A stretch of 64,000 nt of DNA from NCBI GenBank assembly GCA_009917545.1, contig QZDW01000010.1:1-64000 (forward strand), in the 5' to 3' direction. The notes under the pieces are model-generated. The model did not search any database and was not told the DNA's origin. It worked only from the letters and a program-made list of their open reading frames with translations. A program made the translations under genes and the position numbers. How positions within the stretch are numbered: position 1 is the stretch's first letter; each line of letters opens with the position of its first letter. The stretch comes from a bacterium 1XD42-76 (GTDB lineage: Bacteria; Bacillota; Clostridia; Lachnospirales; Lachnospiraceae). Of this stretch, positions 1 through 7,671 are shown in pieces.

Positions 1-168
1 ATCCGGAGCGGTTTATGCGACGTCATCCGGGAGGCGGACTGCCGTAAGATCGCCCTTTATCCGGACTACAATTACTGCGATACGAAATGGAAAGCTGTAG
101 AGATGTACGGGCTTCCTGGCTGGAAGAACATCGTCGTAGGGGAGGGATTCCAATGGAAACAAAACTGA
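1..168 (+). CDS. C-terminal fragment of an unrecognised protein (cut by window edge)
   Basis: An open frame enters from the left edge and runs 55 codons to a TGA at 166-168. The readable tail contains LYPDYNYCDTKWKAVEMYG and then YGLPGWKNIVV. I do not recognise the family. The stop overlaps the ATG of the next gene (153) by 16 bases, so the two are probably translationally coupled and functionally linked. The partner is a HAD phosphatase; such pairs often handle a sugar phosphate or nucleotide sugar, but that is inference only. Confidence 0.55.
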   Translation: MRSGLCDVIREADCRKIALYPDYNYCDTKWKAVEMYGLPGWKNIVVGEGFQWKQN

Positions 169-524
169 TTTTGTCCACGCTTCCAAAGACATGGATTTTT
201 GATCTTGACGGGACGCTTTTAAAGCATAACGGATATAAGCTGGACGGGGAAGACAGCATATTGGAGGGAGCAAAGGAATACCTGGACAGTCTGCCGAAAG
301 AGGATCGGATCGTGATTTTTACTTCACGGAAGGAAATATATCGTGAAACAACGCTTGATTTTCTGGATAGGAATGCGGTCCGATATGACGATATCCTGTT
401 TGAAATGCCGATGGGGGAACGGATTATCGTCAATGACAGGAAGCCGTCGGGCATTGATATGGCGGTAGCGGTGAACTGCGACAGAGATCGTTTTTATATT
501 CCGGAAATAGTCCGGGTAAAATAG
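153..524 (+). CDS. short HAD-superfamily phosphatase
   Basis: A 123-residue soluble protein. Start chosen at 153, 8 bases after a GGGGAGGG ribosome site; an upstream in-frame ATG at 87 has no such site and lies inside the preceding gene. HAD motif I is FDLDGTL (nucleophile Asp17, acid Asp19), motif II is IFTSR, and the late acidic motif is VNDRKPSG. There is no cap domain, and the length fits the small class III HAD enzymes seen with sugar-phosphate and polysaccharide genes. It overlaps the upstream fragment. Substrate unknown. Confidence 0.8.
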   Translation: METKLILSTLPKTWIFDLDGTLLKHNGYKLDGEDSILEGAKEYLDSLPKEDRIVIFTSRKEIYRETTLDFLDRNAVRYDDILFEMPMGERIIVNDRKPSGIDMAVAVNCDRDRFYIPEIVRVK

Positions 525-788
525 AGATTTTATGATAAGTTTGCAGTTTTGTCTGTGGTAGTATGCGACTACATATTGCTCTGAGCGGCTACAATATTTG
601 CTATTCTTTATCAAATATTTATCGGACTTTTATTAACCATTTTTGATAAAGCTCCAGCCGAAATGTTGCCATTAGATATGGTAAGCTCATATTGTACAGA
701 GATGTTTAAAACCGGTGGTAAACAGATTGAGTTTATAAAGACGTTACTGCGAATGATGGATTTCGTATCATTTGGAGACGGCCAGATA
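525..788. other. non-coding, decayed stretch
   Basis: No intact gene is visible. A plus-strand frame from about 625 to 835 (containing DKAPAEMLPLDMVSSYCTEM) is open but lacks a start and a ribosome site, and matches nothing I recognise. Together with the pseudogenes on its right it reads as genetic debris. Confidence 0.4.
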
Positions 789-1190
789 TTAAGGACTGGA
801 ACGGCATATTTGTTCACAGGTACTTACAGGAGGCAATGATTTGCTAAGAGAATAAATGGCGTGTGCCGCATCATGCTCCATATTATAGACCAGAATGACC
901 TTTTTCACAGGATCCTCAATCCAATATTCCCACATCCCGGCTTCCCGGTATTAAAGAAAGCTTCGTATAGTAGTAGTCCATGACTCTGCTTCCAGGAGAT
1001 GCAATCTCGATAATCCTTCAGGGCCCGTCACAGCCCCGCTCGTCCGGCTTATCTTGATCACAGATTACAGATATATCCGGTTTCGGATATTTGGAATCAT
1101 CTGCGGACAAAAATACGGCAAAGGGAGCAATAGCTGTCTCGCAGGTTCGGTTGCCCTCCTCCTGTATTCCGATTCTGTTCTATTTCATGA
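789..1190 (-). pseudogene. Uma2-family endonuclease pseudogene
   Basis: Read on the minus strand, the segment spells a Uma2 (DUF820) protein in pieces. The first is AIAPFAVFLSADDSKYPKPD followed by ISVICDQDKPDERGCDGP. An in-frame TGA (1018-1020) comes next, then RIIEIASPGS. After a frameshift near 945 comes YREAGMWEYWIEDPVKKVIL, and it ends at a TAA (789-791). The PD...(D/E)xE-type core is recognisable but the frame is broken at least twice and the N-terminus is scrambled. Uma2 genes are restriction-like nucleases of unclear role, often amplified and decayed in Clostridia. The boundaries are approximate. Confidence 0.75.
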
Positions 1191-1276
1191 TGTTGCTTGG
1201 GCTAAAAGGTATTTCTCCCTGTAATACCACGGGTTGCTCCGCATTCCTAAAATACCTTATATCAGTATTTGCGTAT

Positions 1277-1304
1277 TTGAAATATATAAAAGTTATGGTA
1301 TACT
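1277..1304 (+). promoter_or_regulatory. sigma-A-type promoter remnant
   Basis: TTGAAA, a 16-base spacer, then TATACT. It points toward the broken deaminase gene. The fit is reasonable, but this is an AT-rich pocket, so chance is possible. Confidence 0.4.
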
Positions 1305-1359
1305 GAATAAATCAAGAACTGTGTTTCTCACAAGAGCGCCGGTTGTTGTCCGGATGATA

Positions 1360-1556
1360 AATCAGAGAACATGAAATAAAGAGACAGGAGCAGATATGTT
1401 CCCAATGCCAACAGCTGTTCTATGTGTAAACGTCTTATTATTAATGCCGGAATCGCCAGGCTCTACATCCGTGATGACAAAGAGCAATATCGCATAATAG
1501 AGGTGAGAGACTGGGTACAGGAGGGTGAATCTCTGGAGGGGCGGCAGGGGTATTAG
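1360..1556 (+). pseudogene. dCMP deaminase fragment
   Basis: The frame ending at TAG 1554-1556 reads NSCSMCKRLIINAGIARLYI and then RDDKEQYRIIEVRDWVQEGE, ending SLEGRQGY. This matches the C-terminal half of ComE-type deoxycytidylate deaminases around the zinc-binding PCxxC helix (here SCSMC, with the proline lost). The upstream frame carries a stop and there is no N-terminal HAE half, so the gene is dead. A copy of the dispersed repeat begins directly after its stop codon. Confidence 0.7.
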
Positions 1557-1650
1557 CGCGCTGTCAGGCGGAATAAAATCAGGGATACCCCATGTGCCGG
1601 AATCACTTTCATTCTGGAGCGCTCACCTGTGGGCGCGTGGAGGTTTATAA
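1557..1650 (-). repeat. dispersed repeat copy R1 (inverted)
   Basis: Minus-strand copy of the roughly 110-bp dispersed element. Read on the minus strand it has CTCCACGCGCCCACAGGTGA, AGAATGAAAG, GTATCCCTGA and CCGCCTGACA in the family order. The last 15 bases of the consensus (GGGACTTTCATAGTAA) are missing. It fills the gap between the dead deaminase stop and the CPBP gene start, and its edge runs into that gene's ribosome site. Confidence 0.75.
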
Positions 1651-1657
1651 GGAGAGA

Positions 1658-2503
1658 ATGCCATTATTAACCGTTCTGTTATACTCGTTTCTTGGTACAT
1701 TTCTTACCCTTTTTGCGGGAACCGTGACTCATAGCATGATAAAAATTCTGCCACCATATGGATACGCTCTCCGTGCAGTCGTCTATGTGTGTTCCGCATA
1801 CATTGTGGTAAAAGGTCTTTCGAAAAGCGTTGGGCTGACGCTGGCAGACTGCCGTATTCCATATCCGCATATCAGCGTCCGGGGAATTTGCAGTGCGGTA
1901 CTGATTTCAGTGCTTTTTCTGGGAATCAATATCTGGGGGCAGCCGGGATCCTGGCGTTTCCATGCAAAGACATGGAAAGAGACAGAAGAGGCTTTTTTTT
2001 ATCTGATTTTTTACACAGGCTTTTGCAGCAGCATTGTGGAAGAGATGGTATTCCGCGGGTATTTAGTGAAGCTGTCGGAAAATCGCTGGGGCAGGCGGAA
2101 AGGAATGATATTACCAGGCCTGCTTTTTGGGCTTGTACATAGTTTCCCATTTGGGACATCGTATCTTTACGGACAGCTTTTTTTCTATCTCAGTATCAGT
2201 ATCCTGTTTACCGTTATGACATATCGGAGCGGTTCAATTTGGGACAGTGTGCTGGTTCATGCTTTCTGGGATATTTTTGTTGTGAGAAATATCGTGTTTT
2301 CTATAGATCATCAGGAAAATACAGAGTCATTTTTTAGCTATGTCCTTACAGGGAATGTGCCGAATCCGATATTGGAACTTTCCATGACACAACGTTATGT
2401 GCTGTATTCCATTGCTTTTTTAGTCCTCGCTGGGATGGTTCAGATGTTTTTTTGTCCACGGCGGCAGAAACAGACAGAGTTCAAAAGCCTTGGGAAATCT
2501 TAG
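1658..2503 (+). CDS. CPBP-family intramembrane protease
   Basis: 281 residues. Start set at 1658, behind AAGGAG; a longer in-frame reading from 1592 would be encoded by repeat R1 and is rejected. The protein has about seven hydrophobic helices and the Abi/CPBP signature: EEMVFRG (glutamate pair plus Arg), then GLLFGLVHSF with the second-motif His, and VLVHAFWD with the third. CPBP members cleave membrane substrates (Rce1-like); in Firmicutes they are linked to bacteriocin immunity and signalling. No bacteriocin gene is visible nearby. A second CPBP gene lies at 53361. Confidence 0.85.
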   Translation: MPLLTVLLYSFLGTFLTLFAGTVTHSMIKILPPYGYALRAVVYVCSAYIVVKGLSKSVGLTLADCRIPYPHISVRGICSAVLISVLFLGINIWGQPGSWRFHAKTWKETEEAFFYLIFYTGFCSSIVEEMVFRGYLVKLSENRWGRRKGMILPGLLFGLVHSFPFGTSYLYGQLFFYLSISILFTVMTYRSGSIWDSVLVHAFWDIFVVRNIVFSIDHQENTESFFSYVLTGNVPNPILELSMTQRYVLYSIAFLVLAGMVQMFFCPRRQKQTEFKSLGKS

Positions 2504-2534
2504 GAAACAATGCTGACAGAGAGAGGAGACTTCC

Positions 2535-3128
2535 ATGTCTACCATGTTTATCAGAAAGCCGGGAACCTACAAGTGCAAAAAATGCTTCGTTCCTTTAGGG
2601 GGAGAATTTATCAGGCTCGGGTATTGTGAAACGTGCATTGCAGATGAGTTTACCAGATTGAAAAAAAGAATCATACGCTCCGCTCTGATTGGAGCCTGTC
2701 TGACTGCTTTTCTCATTGCCGCGTATCATTATATGCAAATGAATTATTTCCGCTCAGAGATGCGCGGATATGAGGGTGATATTTTTATTCCGGTTTTTCA
2801 GGGATTTCTGGCCTTAAATGCCAACTCTTTTAACCGAATCATGAATTGCTCCATCTTGATGAAAGTATGGATTGTGGTATTTTGTTTCTCTCTCCCGTTC
2901 AGCTCTTTTGTGAAAATTGAATACAAGACATACCGCCATAAAGCCGAACAGGAATTATATCAGGTCGGGACGTATGTCGGCAACATGTCGGCAAGTTCTA
3001 ATCACCAGAGAATGGACGATGCAGGCCTGTTTATCGTGTCGCTTTTGGTATCCGCTGTTTCAGGACCATTTTTCCTGATATATCGTTTGTATAAAATGGT
3101 GCAGATTGGACGCTATATAAAGCGATGA
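2535..3128 (+). CDS. zinc-ribbon-headed membrane protein of unknown function
   Basis: 197 residues, starting behind AGAGAGGAG. Residues about 13-36 hold two CxxC pairs (CKKC and CETC) that should bind one zinc ion, as in rubredoxin-like ribbons. Three hydrophobic segments follow (about residues 50-67, 110-130 and 165-185). The layout resembles clostridial zinc-ribbon plus membrane-domain proteins of no known role. It lies 31 bases after the CPBP gene and is probably co-transcribed. Confidence 0.6.
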   Translation: MSTMFIRKPGTYKCKKCFVPLGGEFIRLGYCETCIADEFTRLKKRIIRSALIGACLTAFLIAAYHYMQMNYFRSEMRGYEGDIFIPVFQGFLALNANSFNRIMNCSILMKVWIVVFCFSLPFSSFVKIEYKTYRHKAEQELYQVGTYVGNMSASSNHQRMDDAGLFIVSLLVSAVSGPFFLIYRLYKMVQIGRYIKR

Positions 3129-3173
3129 CCGCCGGTTACTGTTTCGATGCCCTGCCACATCCGCCGGAGGCTT

Positions 3174-3289
3174 ATAGTAAACCTCCATGCGCCCCCAAGC
3201 GGGCGAGCCACCATGAATGAAAGTAGTCAGGGCGCATTTGGTATCTCTGAACTTATGCGGCCTATTCGGCGGCGGGACTTTCATAGTAA
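3174..3289 (+). repeat. dispersed repeat copy R2
   Basis: Near-complete copy. It is flanked on both sides by ATAGTAA-CCTCC and contains ATGCGCC paired at a distance with GGCGCAT, and GAATGAAAG paired with CTTTCATAG. It lies in the 349-base gap between the zinc-ribbon gene and the RNA ligase. The rest of that gap (3290-3477) shows only a small ACTTACAG/CAGTAAGG-type hairpin and no clear promoter. Confidence 0.85.
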
Positions 3290-3477
3290 CCTCCTACTAC
3301 AATAGATTTATGGTTAGTATCCCTTACAGCCAGTAAGGAATTATCCATCTTTCATTCACGGGGCGCCTGTTTTTTGAAATTGCGGGCATCATGCAAAGGC
3401 GGCCATCCGGCTCCGTGTACAAAGCAGCAATTGCAGACAACATATAAAACGCAGCCAACAGGAGCATCAGAAAGCAT

Positions 3478-4278
3478 ATGAACGAAGATTTTATTTTACG
3501 TAAATACCCGAGAACGCCGCATCTTTCCGGTTCCAGGCTACAGCCGGGAGATGAAGATTTGAGCCAGATTCCATTTAAGGAAATTCTGGGAAAGCACATT
3601 GTGGTTGAGGAGAAGATTGACGGCGCCAATGCAGCGATTTCTTTTTCCGGTGAGGGTAAGCTTCTCTTACAGAGCCGCGGCCATTACCTGACAGGAGGTT
3701 ATCGGGAGCGGCACTTTAATCTGATGAAGCAGTGGGCAAACGTACATCAGAAGGCATTTTACGAGGTTCTTGGCAGCAGATATATCATGTATGGCGAATG
3801 GATGTATGCCAAGCACAGTATTTTCTATGACGCCCTGCCGCATTATTTTATGGAATTTGACATCTATGACCGGGAAAACGGTATTTTTCTGGATACACCG
3901 TCCCGAAGGGGGCTGACAGAAACGCTTCCGGTTTGTTCCGTCCCTGTAATTGGTGAGGGCATTTACAGAGACCAGGACGGTATCCTGAGCCTGATCGGCG
4001 ATTCGGCCTTTATCACAGAGCATCACATGGTTCACCTCAAGGAGGCGGCAGCTTCGGCCGGAGTAGATGCAGATCGGGTATGCAGGGAGACAGAGCCGTC
4101 GAGAATGATGGAGGGGCTTTATATCAAAGTGGAAGAGGGAGGACGGATTACGGCGCGGATGAAGTTTGTGAGGGCATCCTTTTTACAGTGCATTTTGGAG
4201 TCAGAGACCCACTGGCTGGACCGGCCGGTCATTCCGAACCGGCTTGCGGGAGAGGTAAGCGGTATGTTCGTATCATAG
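3478..4278 (+). CDS. ATP-dependent RNA ligase (Rnl-type)
   Basis: 266 residues. Nucleotidyltransferase motifs run in order: motif I EKIDGAN with adenylated Lys46, motif III-like YGEWMY (about 105-110), motif IV MEGLYIK (about 211-217), and motif V RMKFVR (about 227-232). This is the catalytic core of covalent nucleotidyltransferases that seal 5'-phosphate to 3'-OH RNA ends. The length fits the short RNA ligase family with little C-terminal extension. It is 12 bases upstream of an HD-Pnk gene, and the two together supply healing and sealing. The ribosome site is weak (AGGAG, 13 bases away). Confidence 0.85.
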   Translation: MNEDFILRKYPRTPHLSGSRLQPGDEDLSQIPFKEILGKHIVVEEKIDGANAAISFSGEGKLLLQSRGHYLTGGYRERHFNLMKQWANVHQKAFYEVLGSRYIMYGEWMYAKHSIFYDALPHYFMEFDIYDRENGIFLDTPSRRGLTETLPVCSVPVIGEGIYRDQDGILSLIGDSAFITEHHMVHLKEAAASAGVDADRVCRETEPSRMMEGLYIKVEEGGRITARMKFVRASFLQCILESETHWLDRPVIPNRLAGEVSGMFVS

Positions 4279-4290
4279 GAGGAAAGCGGA

Positions 4291-5478
4291 ATGGAAGAAT
4301 GTAGAAAGGGTCTGGCATGGGAGAGGCTCGCCGCCTGTGTTCCCTTTGCACCTTCATGGAAAATCGACTGGATCCAAATTGCGCAGGCCGGATTGGGGGA
4401 TTTGCTGGAACGGATGAAGGAAATTCCTCAGAATCCGCTCTGGCATGGCGAGGGCAGTGTCTGGCAGCATACGTGTATGGTCTGCGAAGAACTGGTCCGT
4501 ATGGAGAAATTTCGCAGATTAGAGAGGAAAAAGCAGGTGGAGCTGTTTGTGGCGGCTATCCTGCATGATATCGGCAAGCTGGTATGTACCCGGCAGGAGG
4601 ACGGCGTGTGGACGTCCCCCAACCATACGGCTGTGGGTGCGAAAATGGCGCGCGCCCTCTTATGGCGGGAATACGACCTGGCTGGTACGGGTGAGAAACA
4701 GAACATCCGGGAAACCATCTGTTTTCTGACCCGCTGCCACTCTGTCCCCATGCATATCTGGGAGCAGCAGAGGCCGGAGCGGCGTCTGATTGAGATGGCA
4801 GCACATGGAAGGCAGGCCGGGGATTTTTCTTTAGAGCTTCTTTTGTGTCTGGTGGAGGCAGATATGAGGGGCCGTATCGCTGCTGATCAGGAGAAGCGGC
4901 TGGAGGAGCTCGATTTGTGCCGGGAGCTGGCACTGGAATGGAACTGCCTGCATGCACCATATCCATTTGCATCCTCATACGCAGAGCACGCCTGGCTGAA
5001 TGGACGACTTACATATGCGGACCAGGATTTGTATGATGATACCTGGGGTGAGGTGATTCTTTTAAGCGGCCTTCCCGGTACAGGAAAGGACACCTGGGCC
5101 TCATGCCATCATGCGGATCTGCCGGTGGTTTCTCTGGATTCTCTGAGGGATAAACTTGGAGTCGCTCCAACAGAAAATCAGGGGGCGATCGTACAGGCGG
5201 CCAGGACGTGTGCCAGGGAGTATCTGCGCAAAAAACAGCCGTTTGTCTGGAACGCGACGTGTCTGTCACCTTTGATCCGCAGGAAGCAGGTGAGTCTTTT
5301 CGAAAGTTACCATGCCAGAGTTCGCATTGTTTTTCTGGAAACCGGATTTGAAACCGGGCTGGAAAGAAACCGGGGGCGCAGACACGCCGTTCCCGAGGCA
5401 GTGATTGGCCGTATGCTTGACGAGCTTGTACCACCGGAACAATACGAAGCGCAGACAGTGGATTGGTACTGTATATAG
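4291..5478 (+). CDS. HD-Pnk: fused HD phosphoesterase and polynucleotide 5'-kinase
   Basis: 395 residues, with a strong AGGAGG site. The N-terminal half is an HD-domain phosphohydrolase: His60, HD at 92-93 (ILHDIGK), then NHTAVGAKMA, and a late His-rich helix (TRCHSVPMH). The C-terminal third is a P-loop kinase with GLPGTGKDT (260-268), a DSLRDKLG lid region and RNRGRR near the end. This order matches the characterised bacterial HD-Pnk enzyme (Runella), which removes 2',3'-phosphates and phosphorylates 5'-OH ends. Directly downstream of an RNA ligase, it completes a two-gene RNA-repair cassette. The RNA target is unknown. Confidence 0.85.
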   Translation: MEECRKGLAWERLAACVPFAPSWKIDWIQIAQAGLGDLLERMKEIPQNPLWHGEGSVWQHTCMVCEELVRMEKFRRLERKKQVELFVAAILHDIGKLVCTRQEDGVWTSPNHTAVGAKMARALLWREYDLAGTGEKQNIRETICFLTRCHSVPMHIWEQQRPERRLIEMAAHGRQAGDFSLELLLCLVEADMRGRIAADQEKRLEELDLCRELALEWNCLHAPYPFASSYAEHAWLNGRLTYADQDLYDDTWGEVILLSGLPGTGKDTWASCHHADLPVVSLDSLRDKLGVAPTENQGAIVQAARTCAREYLRKKQPFVWNATCLSPLIRRKQVSLFESYHARVRIVFLETGFETGLERNRGRRHAVPEAVIGRMLDELVPPEQYEAQTVDWYCI

Positions 5479-5491
5479 AAGAAATCGGCTC

Positions 5492-5532
5492 TTGACATAT
5501 GTAGCATGCTATATTATAATGTAGCATGCTAC
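5492..5532 (+). promoter_or_regulatory. consensus promoter with twin palindromic operators
   Basis: TTGACA (5492-5497), a 17-base spacer, TATAAT (5515-5520). A TAGCATGCTA palindrome (5502-5511) sits inside the spacer and GTAGCATGCTAC (5521-5532) directly after the -10 box. Two copies of the same palindrome across the core promoter, just before a MarR gene, are best read as its own operators. Confidence 0.85.
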
Positions 5533-5632
5533 TGATAATCCCCAAAAGAGAGTCTGAAAAGGACATGCCGGAGAGAAGCCGAACGAGTGCCCGGAGAGAG
5601 CAGACTCAACGATTCACCATCAGGAGGAAGCC

Positions 5633-6142
5633 ATGAATCAGACTGGTTTGTATCTGAAAAAAATCCACATTCTGTTGGAGCGCATGAGGAATCATGAGTA
5701 TCGCGACTGCGGCCTGACCGGCGTGCAGATTGATATTCTGGAATATCTTTATTTTAACGATGATGGCAGAAACACGCTTTCTGATCTCTCTGCCTTTTTT
5801 GGAGTACAGCACACCAGTATGATTCACGTTTTAAAGATTCTGGAGAAAAAGGAGTTAATCGGCCGAAGGGAGTCGGCCAGAGACTCCAGGCGAAAGGAAA
5901 TCCTGCTGACAGAAAAGGGGACTGAGATTCTGGAGAGCCATCTGGGATCTTCTGACCGGCATGACGAGCTTCTTTTTGCCGGTATTTCCGAAAAAGATTT
6001 ACAGGTTCTGGAAAGGCTGCTGGGGCAGATCTATGAGAATCTCAGGCAGAATCAGACCAAAAGCACAGACATCATGAAGACAGATCCAGAACGGAAAGGA
6101 GAATACAAAGCATGCAGCAGAAACCAGAGACAAAAGATATGA
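5633..6142 (+). CDS. MarR-family transcriptional regulator
   Basis: 169 residues, start behind AGGAGG. The central winged helix-turn-helix is evident: LTGVQIDILEYLYFN, then LSDLSAFFGVQHTSMIHVLK as recognition region, and GRRESARDSRRKEILLTEKG as the wing with the usual D-x-R motif. The flanking helices form the dimer interface. It overlaps the MATE gene by 31 bases, so the two are co-expressed. Twin palindromes in its promoter imply autorepression relieved by a ligand, probably a drug or phenolic compound exported by the pump (inference). Confidence 0.9.
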   Translation: MNQTGLYLKKIHILLERMRNHEYRDCGLTGVQIDILEYLYFNDDGRNTLSDLSAFFGVQHTSMIHVLKILEKKELIGRRESARDSRRKEILLTEKGTEILESHLGSSDRHDELLFAGISEKDLQVLERLLGQIYENLRQNQTKSTDIMKTDPERKGEYKACSRNQRQKI

Positions 6143-7527
6143 TAGAAAAAGGTCCCGGACAAGGCGCGCCGGGGAACAAATCCATTGAGATTTTCCGGGA
6201 CGCTCCGGTTCCCCGGGCAGTTATCAGCAACATCGTGCCTTCCATCGTCAGTATGATGATGGTACTGGTCTACAATCTGGCAGATACATTTTTCATCGGC
6301 CAGACCAGGGATGCCTATATGGTGGCCGCTGTATCCATCGCCACACCGGCATTCCTTCTTTTTATGGCAGTGGGGATGCTGTTTGGAATCGGGGGCACAT
6401 CACTGATCTCCCGGATGCTGGGAGAGGGAAACTCGCTCAGGGCAAAGCATACTTCTGCATTCTGCTTCTGGACCGGACTTTCCATCGGTGTTATTGCCAT
6501 GATTTTTATATGGATGTTTGCCTCTCCCATCTGCCGCGCCATCGGAGCCAGCGACGATACGCTCGGATATACCGCCGAATATCTGAATATTGTTGCCGCG
6601 GGAATCCCCTTTCTGATCGTGAGCAACAGCTTCAGCAACATTATCCGCGCGGAAGGAAATGCCAAAACCGCCATGATGGGGATGATTATCGGAAATATGG
6701 CGAACATCGTCCTGGATCCTATTATGATCCTGGGCTTTCAGTGGAATGTGGCCGGCGCAGCGATTGCTACCGTGATCGGAAATGTAGTGGCTGCTTTGTT
6801 TTATCTGCGCCATCTGCTGTCTTCCAGGACACTTTTATCCATCCGTCCCAAGGATTATATGGAAAAGAACGGGATTGCGGCGGGCGTGTTTGCCATCGGA
6901 GTCCCGGCTTCTCTCAACAGTATCCTGATGAGTACTTCTAATATCATAACGAATAACATTATGTCGGAATATGGCGACATGACCGTGGCCGGACTTGGTG
7001 TGGCAATGAAAGTCAACATGATCGTGGTAATGCTTTTAATCGGCCTGGGCAGCGGGATCCAGCCCCTTTTGGGATACTGCTTTGGAGCAGGAAACCAAAA
7101 GCGGTATACGGATGTACTGAAGTTTTCCATTTGCCTTGCTTTGGGCCTGAGTCTGATTATGACGGCAATCTGTTATTTCGGTGCCGGGCCTCTCGTGCAT
7201 GCATTCCTGGATAACCCGGACGCCTCAGGATACGGAATCGCGTTTGCACGTATTTACATTTATTCCGGACCTGTAATGGGACTGCTGTTCGTATTCATCA
7301 ACGCCATTCAGTCCACCGGGGCGGCAGTTCCTTCCCTGATTTTATCAGTCAGCCGCCAGGGGCTGCTCTACATCCCCATCCTGTTTCTTTTCCGCCGTCT
7401 GTTCGATTCCGCTCCAATGCTTGCTGCCGCACAGCCTGCCGCGGATTACCTGTCCACCACACTGGCACTGGTTCTGTTTCTTTATACCTACAAAACAGTA
7501 TTCAACAAAAGGAAAACTGATTCATGA
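6112..7527 (+). CDS. MATE-family multidrug efflux pump
   Basis: 471 residues; start behind AAAGGAG within the end of the MarR gene. Twelve hydrophobic helices; the first motif is IVPSIVSMMMVLVYNLADTF followed by FIGQ. The GNMANIVLDP and PASLNSILMS blocks mark the two six-helix halves. MATE pumps exchange Na+ or H+ for cationic drugs. This one belongs to the DinF/MepA-like branch common in Clostridia. The ligand is unknown, but the MarR partner predicts inducible expression. Confidence 0.92.
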   Translation: MQQKPETKDMIEKGPGQGAPGNKSIEIFRDAPVPRAVISNIVPSIVSMMMVLVYNLADTFFIGQTRDAYMVAAVSIATPAFLLFMAVGMLFGIGGTSLISRMLGEGNSLRAKHTSAFCFWTGLSIGVIAMIFIWMFASPICRAIGASDDTLGYTAEYLNIVAAGIPFLIVSNSFSNIIRAEGNAKTAMMGMIIGNMANIVLDPIMILGFQWNVAGAAIATVIGNVVAALFYLRHLLSSRTLLSIRPKDYMEKNGIAAGVFAIGVPASLNSILMSTSNIITNNIMSEYGDMTVAGLGVAMKVNMIVVMLLIGLGSGIQPLLGYCFGAGNQKRYTDVLKFSICLALGLSLIMTAICYFGAGPLVHAFLDNPDASGYGIAFARIYIYSGPVMGLLFVFINAIQSTGAAVPSLILSVSRQGLLYIPILFLFRRLFDSAPMLAAAQPAADYLSTTLALVLFLYTYKTVFNKRKTDS

Positions 7528-7603
7528 CAGCCCGGGCCAATGCCGGAGGACATGGCGGCTCCTGTATTCCGGCATCCCGAATCTGCACCGTAAATGAATA
7601 AAT

Positions 7604-7631
7604 TGACAAACGGCCGTTTTCATAATAAGAT
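7604..7631 (+). promoter_or_regulatory. promoter for the hybrid sensor kinase
   Basis: TTGACA (7604-7609), a 16-base spacer, TAAGAT (7626-7631), about 40 bases before the kinase start. An AACGGCCGTT palindrome (7610-7619) lies in the spacer and could be an operator. Confidence 0.6.
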
Positions 7632-7671
7632 TAGGGGGTAGCTTATGTAGAAGGACTGCGGAGGATTTTTT

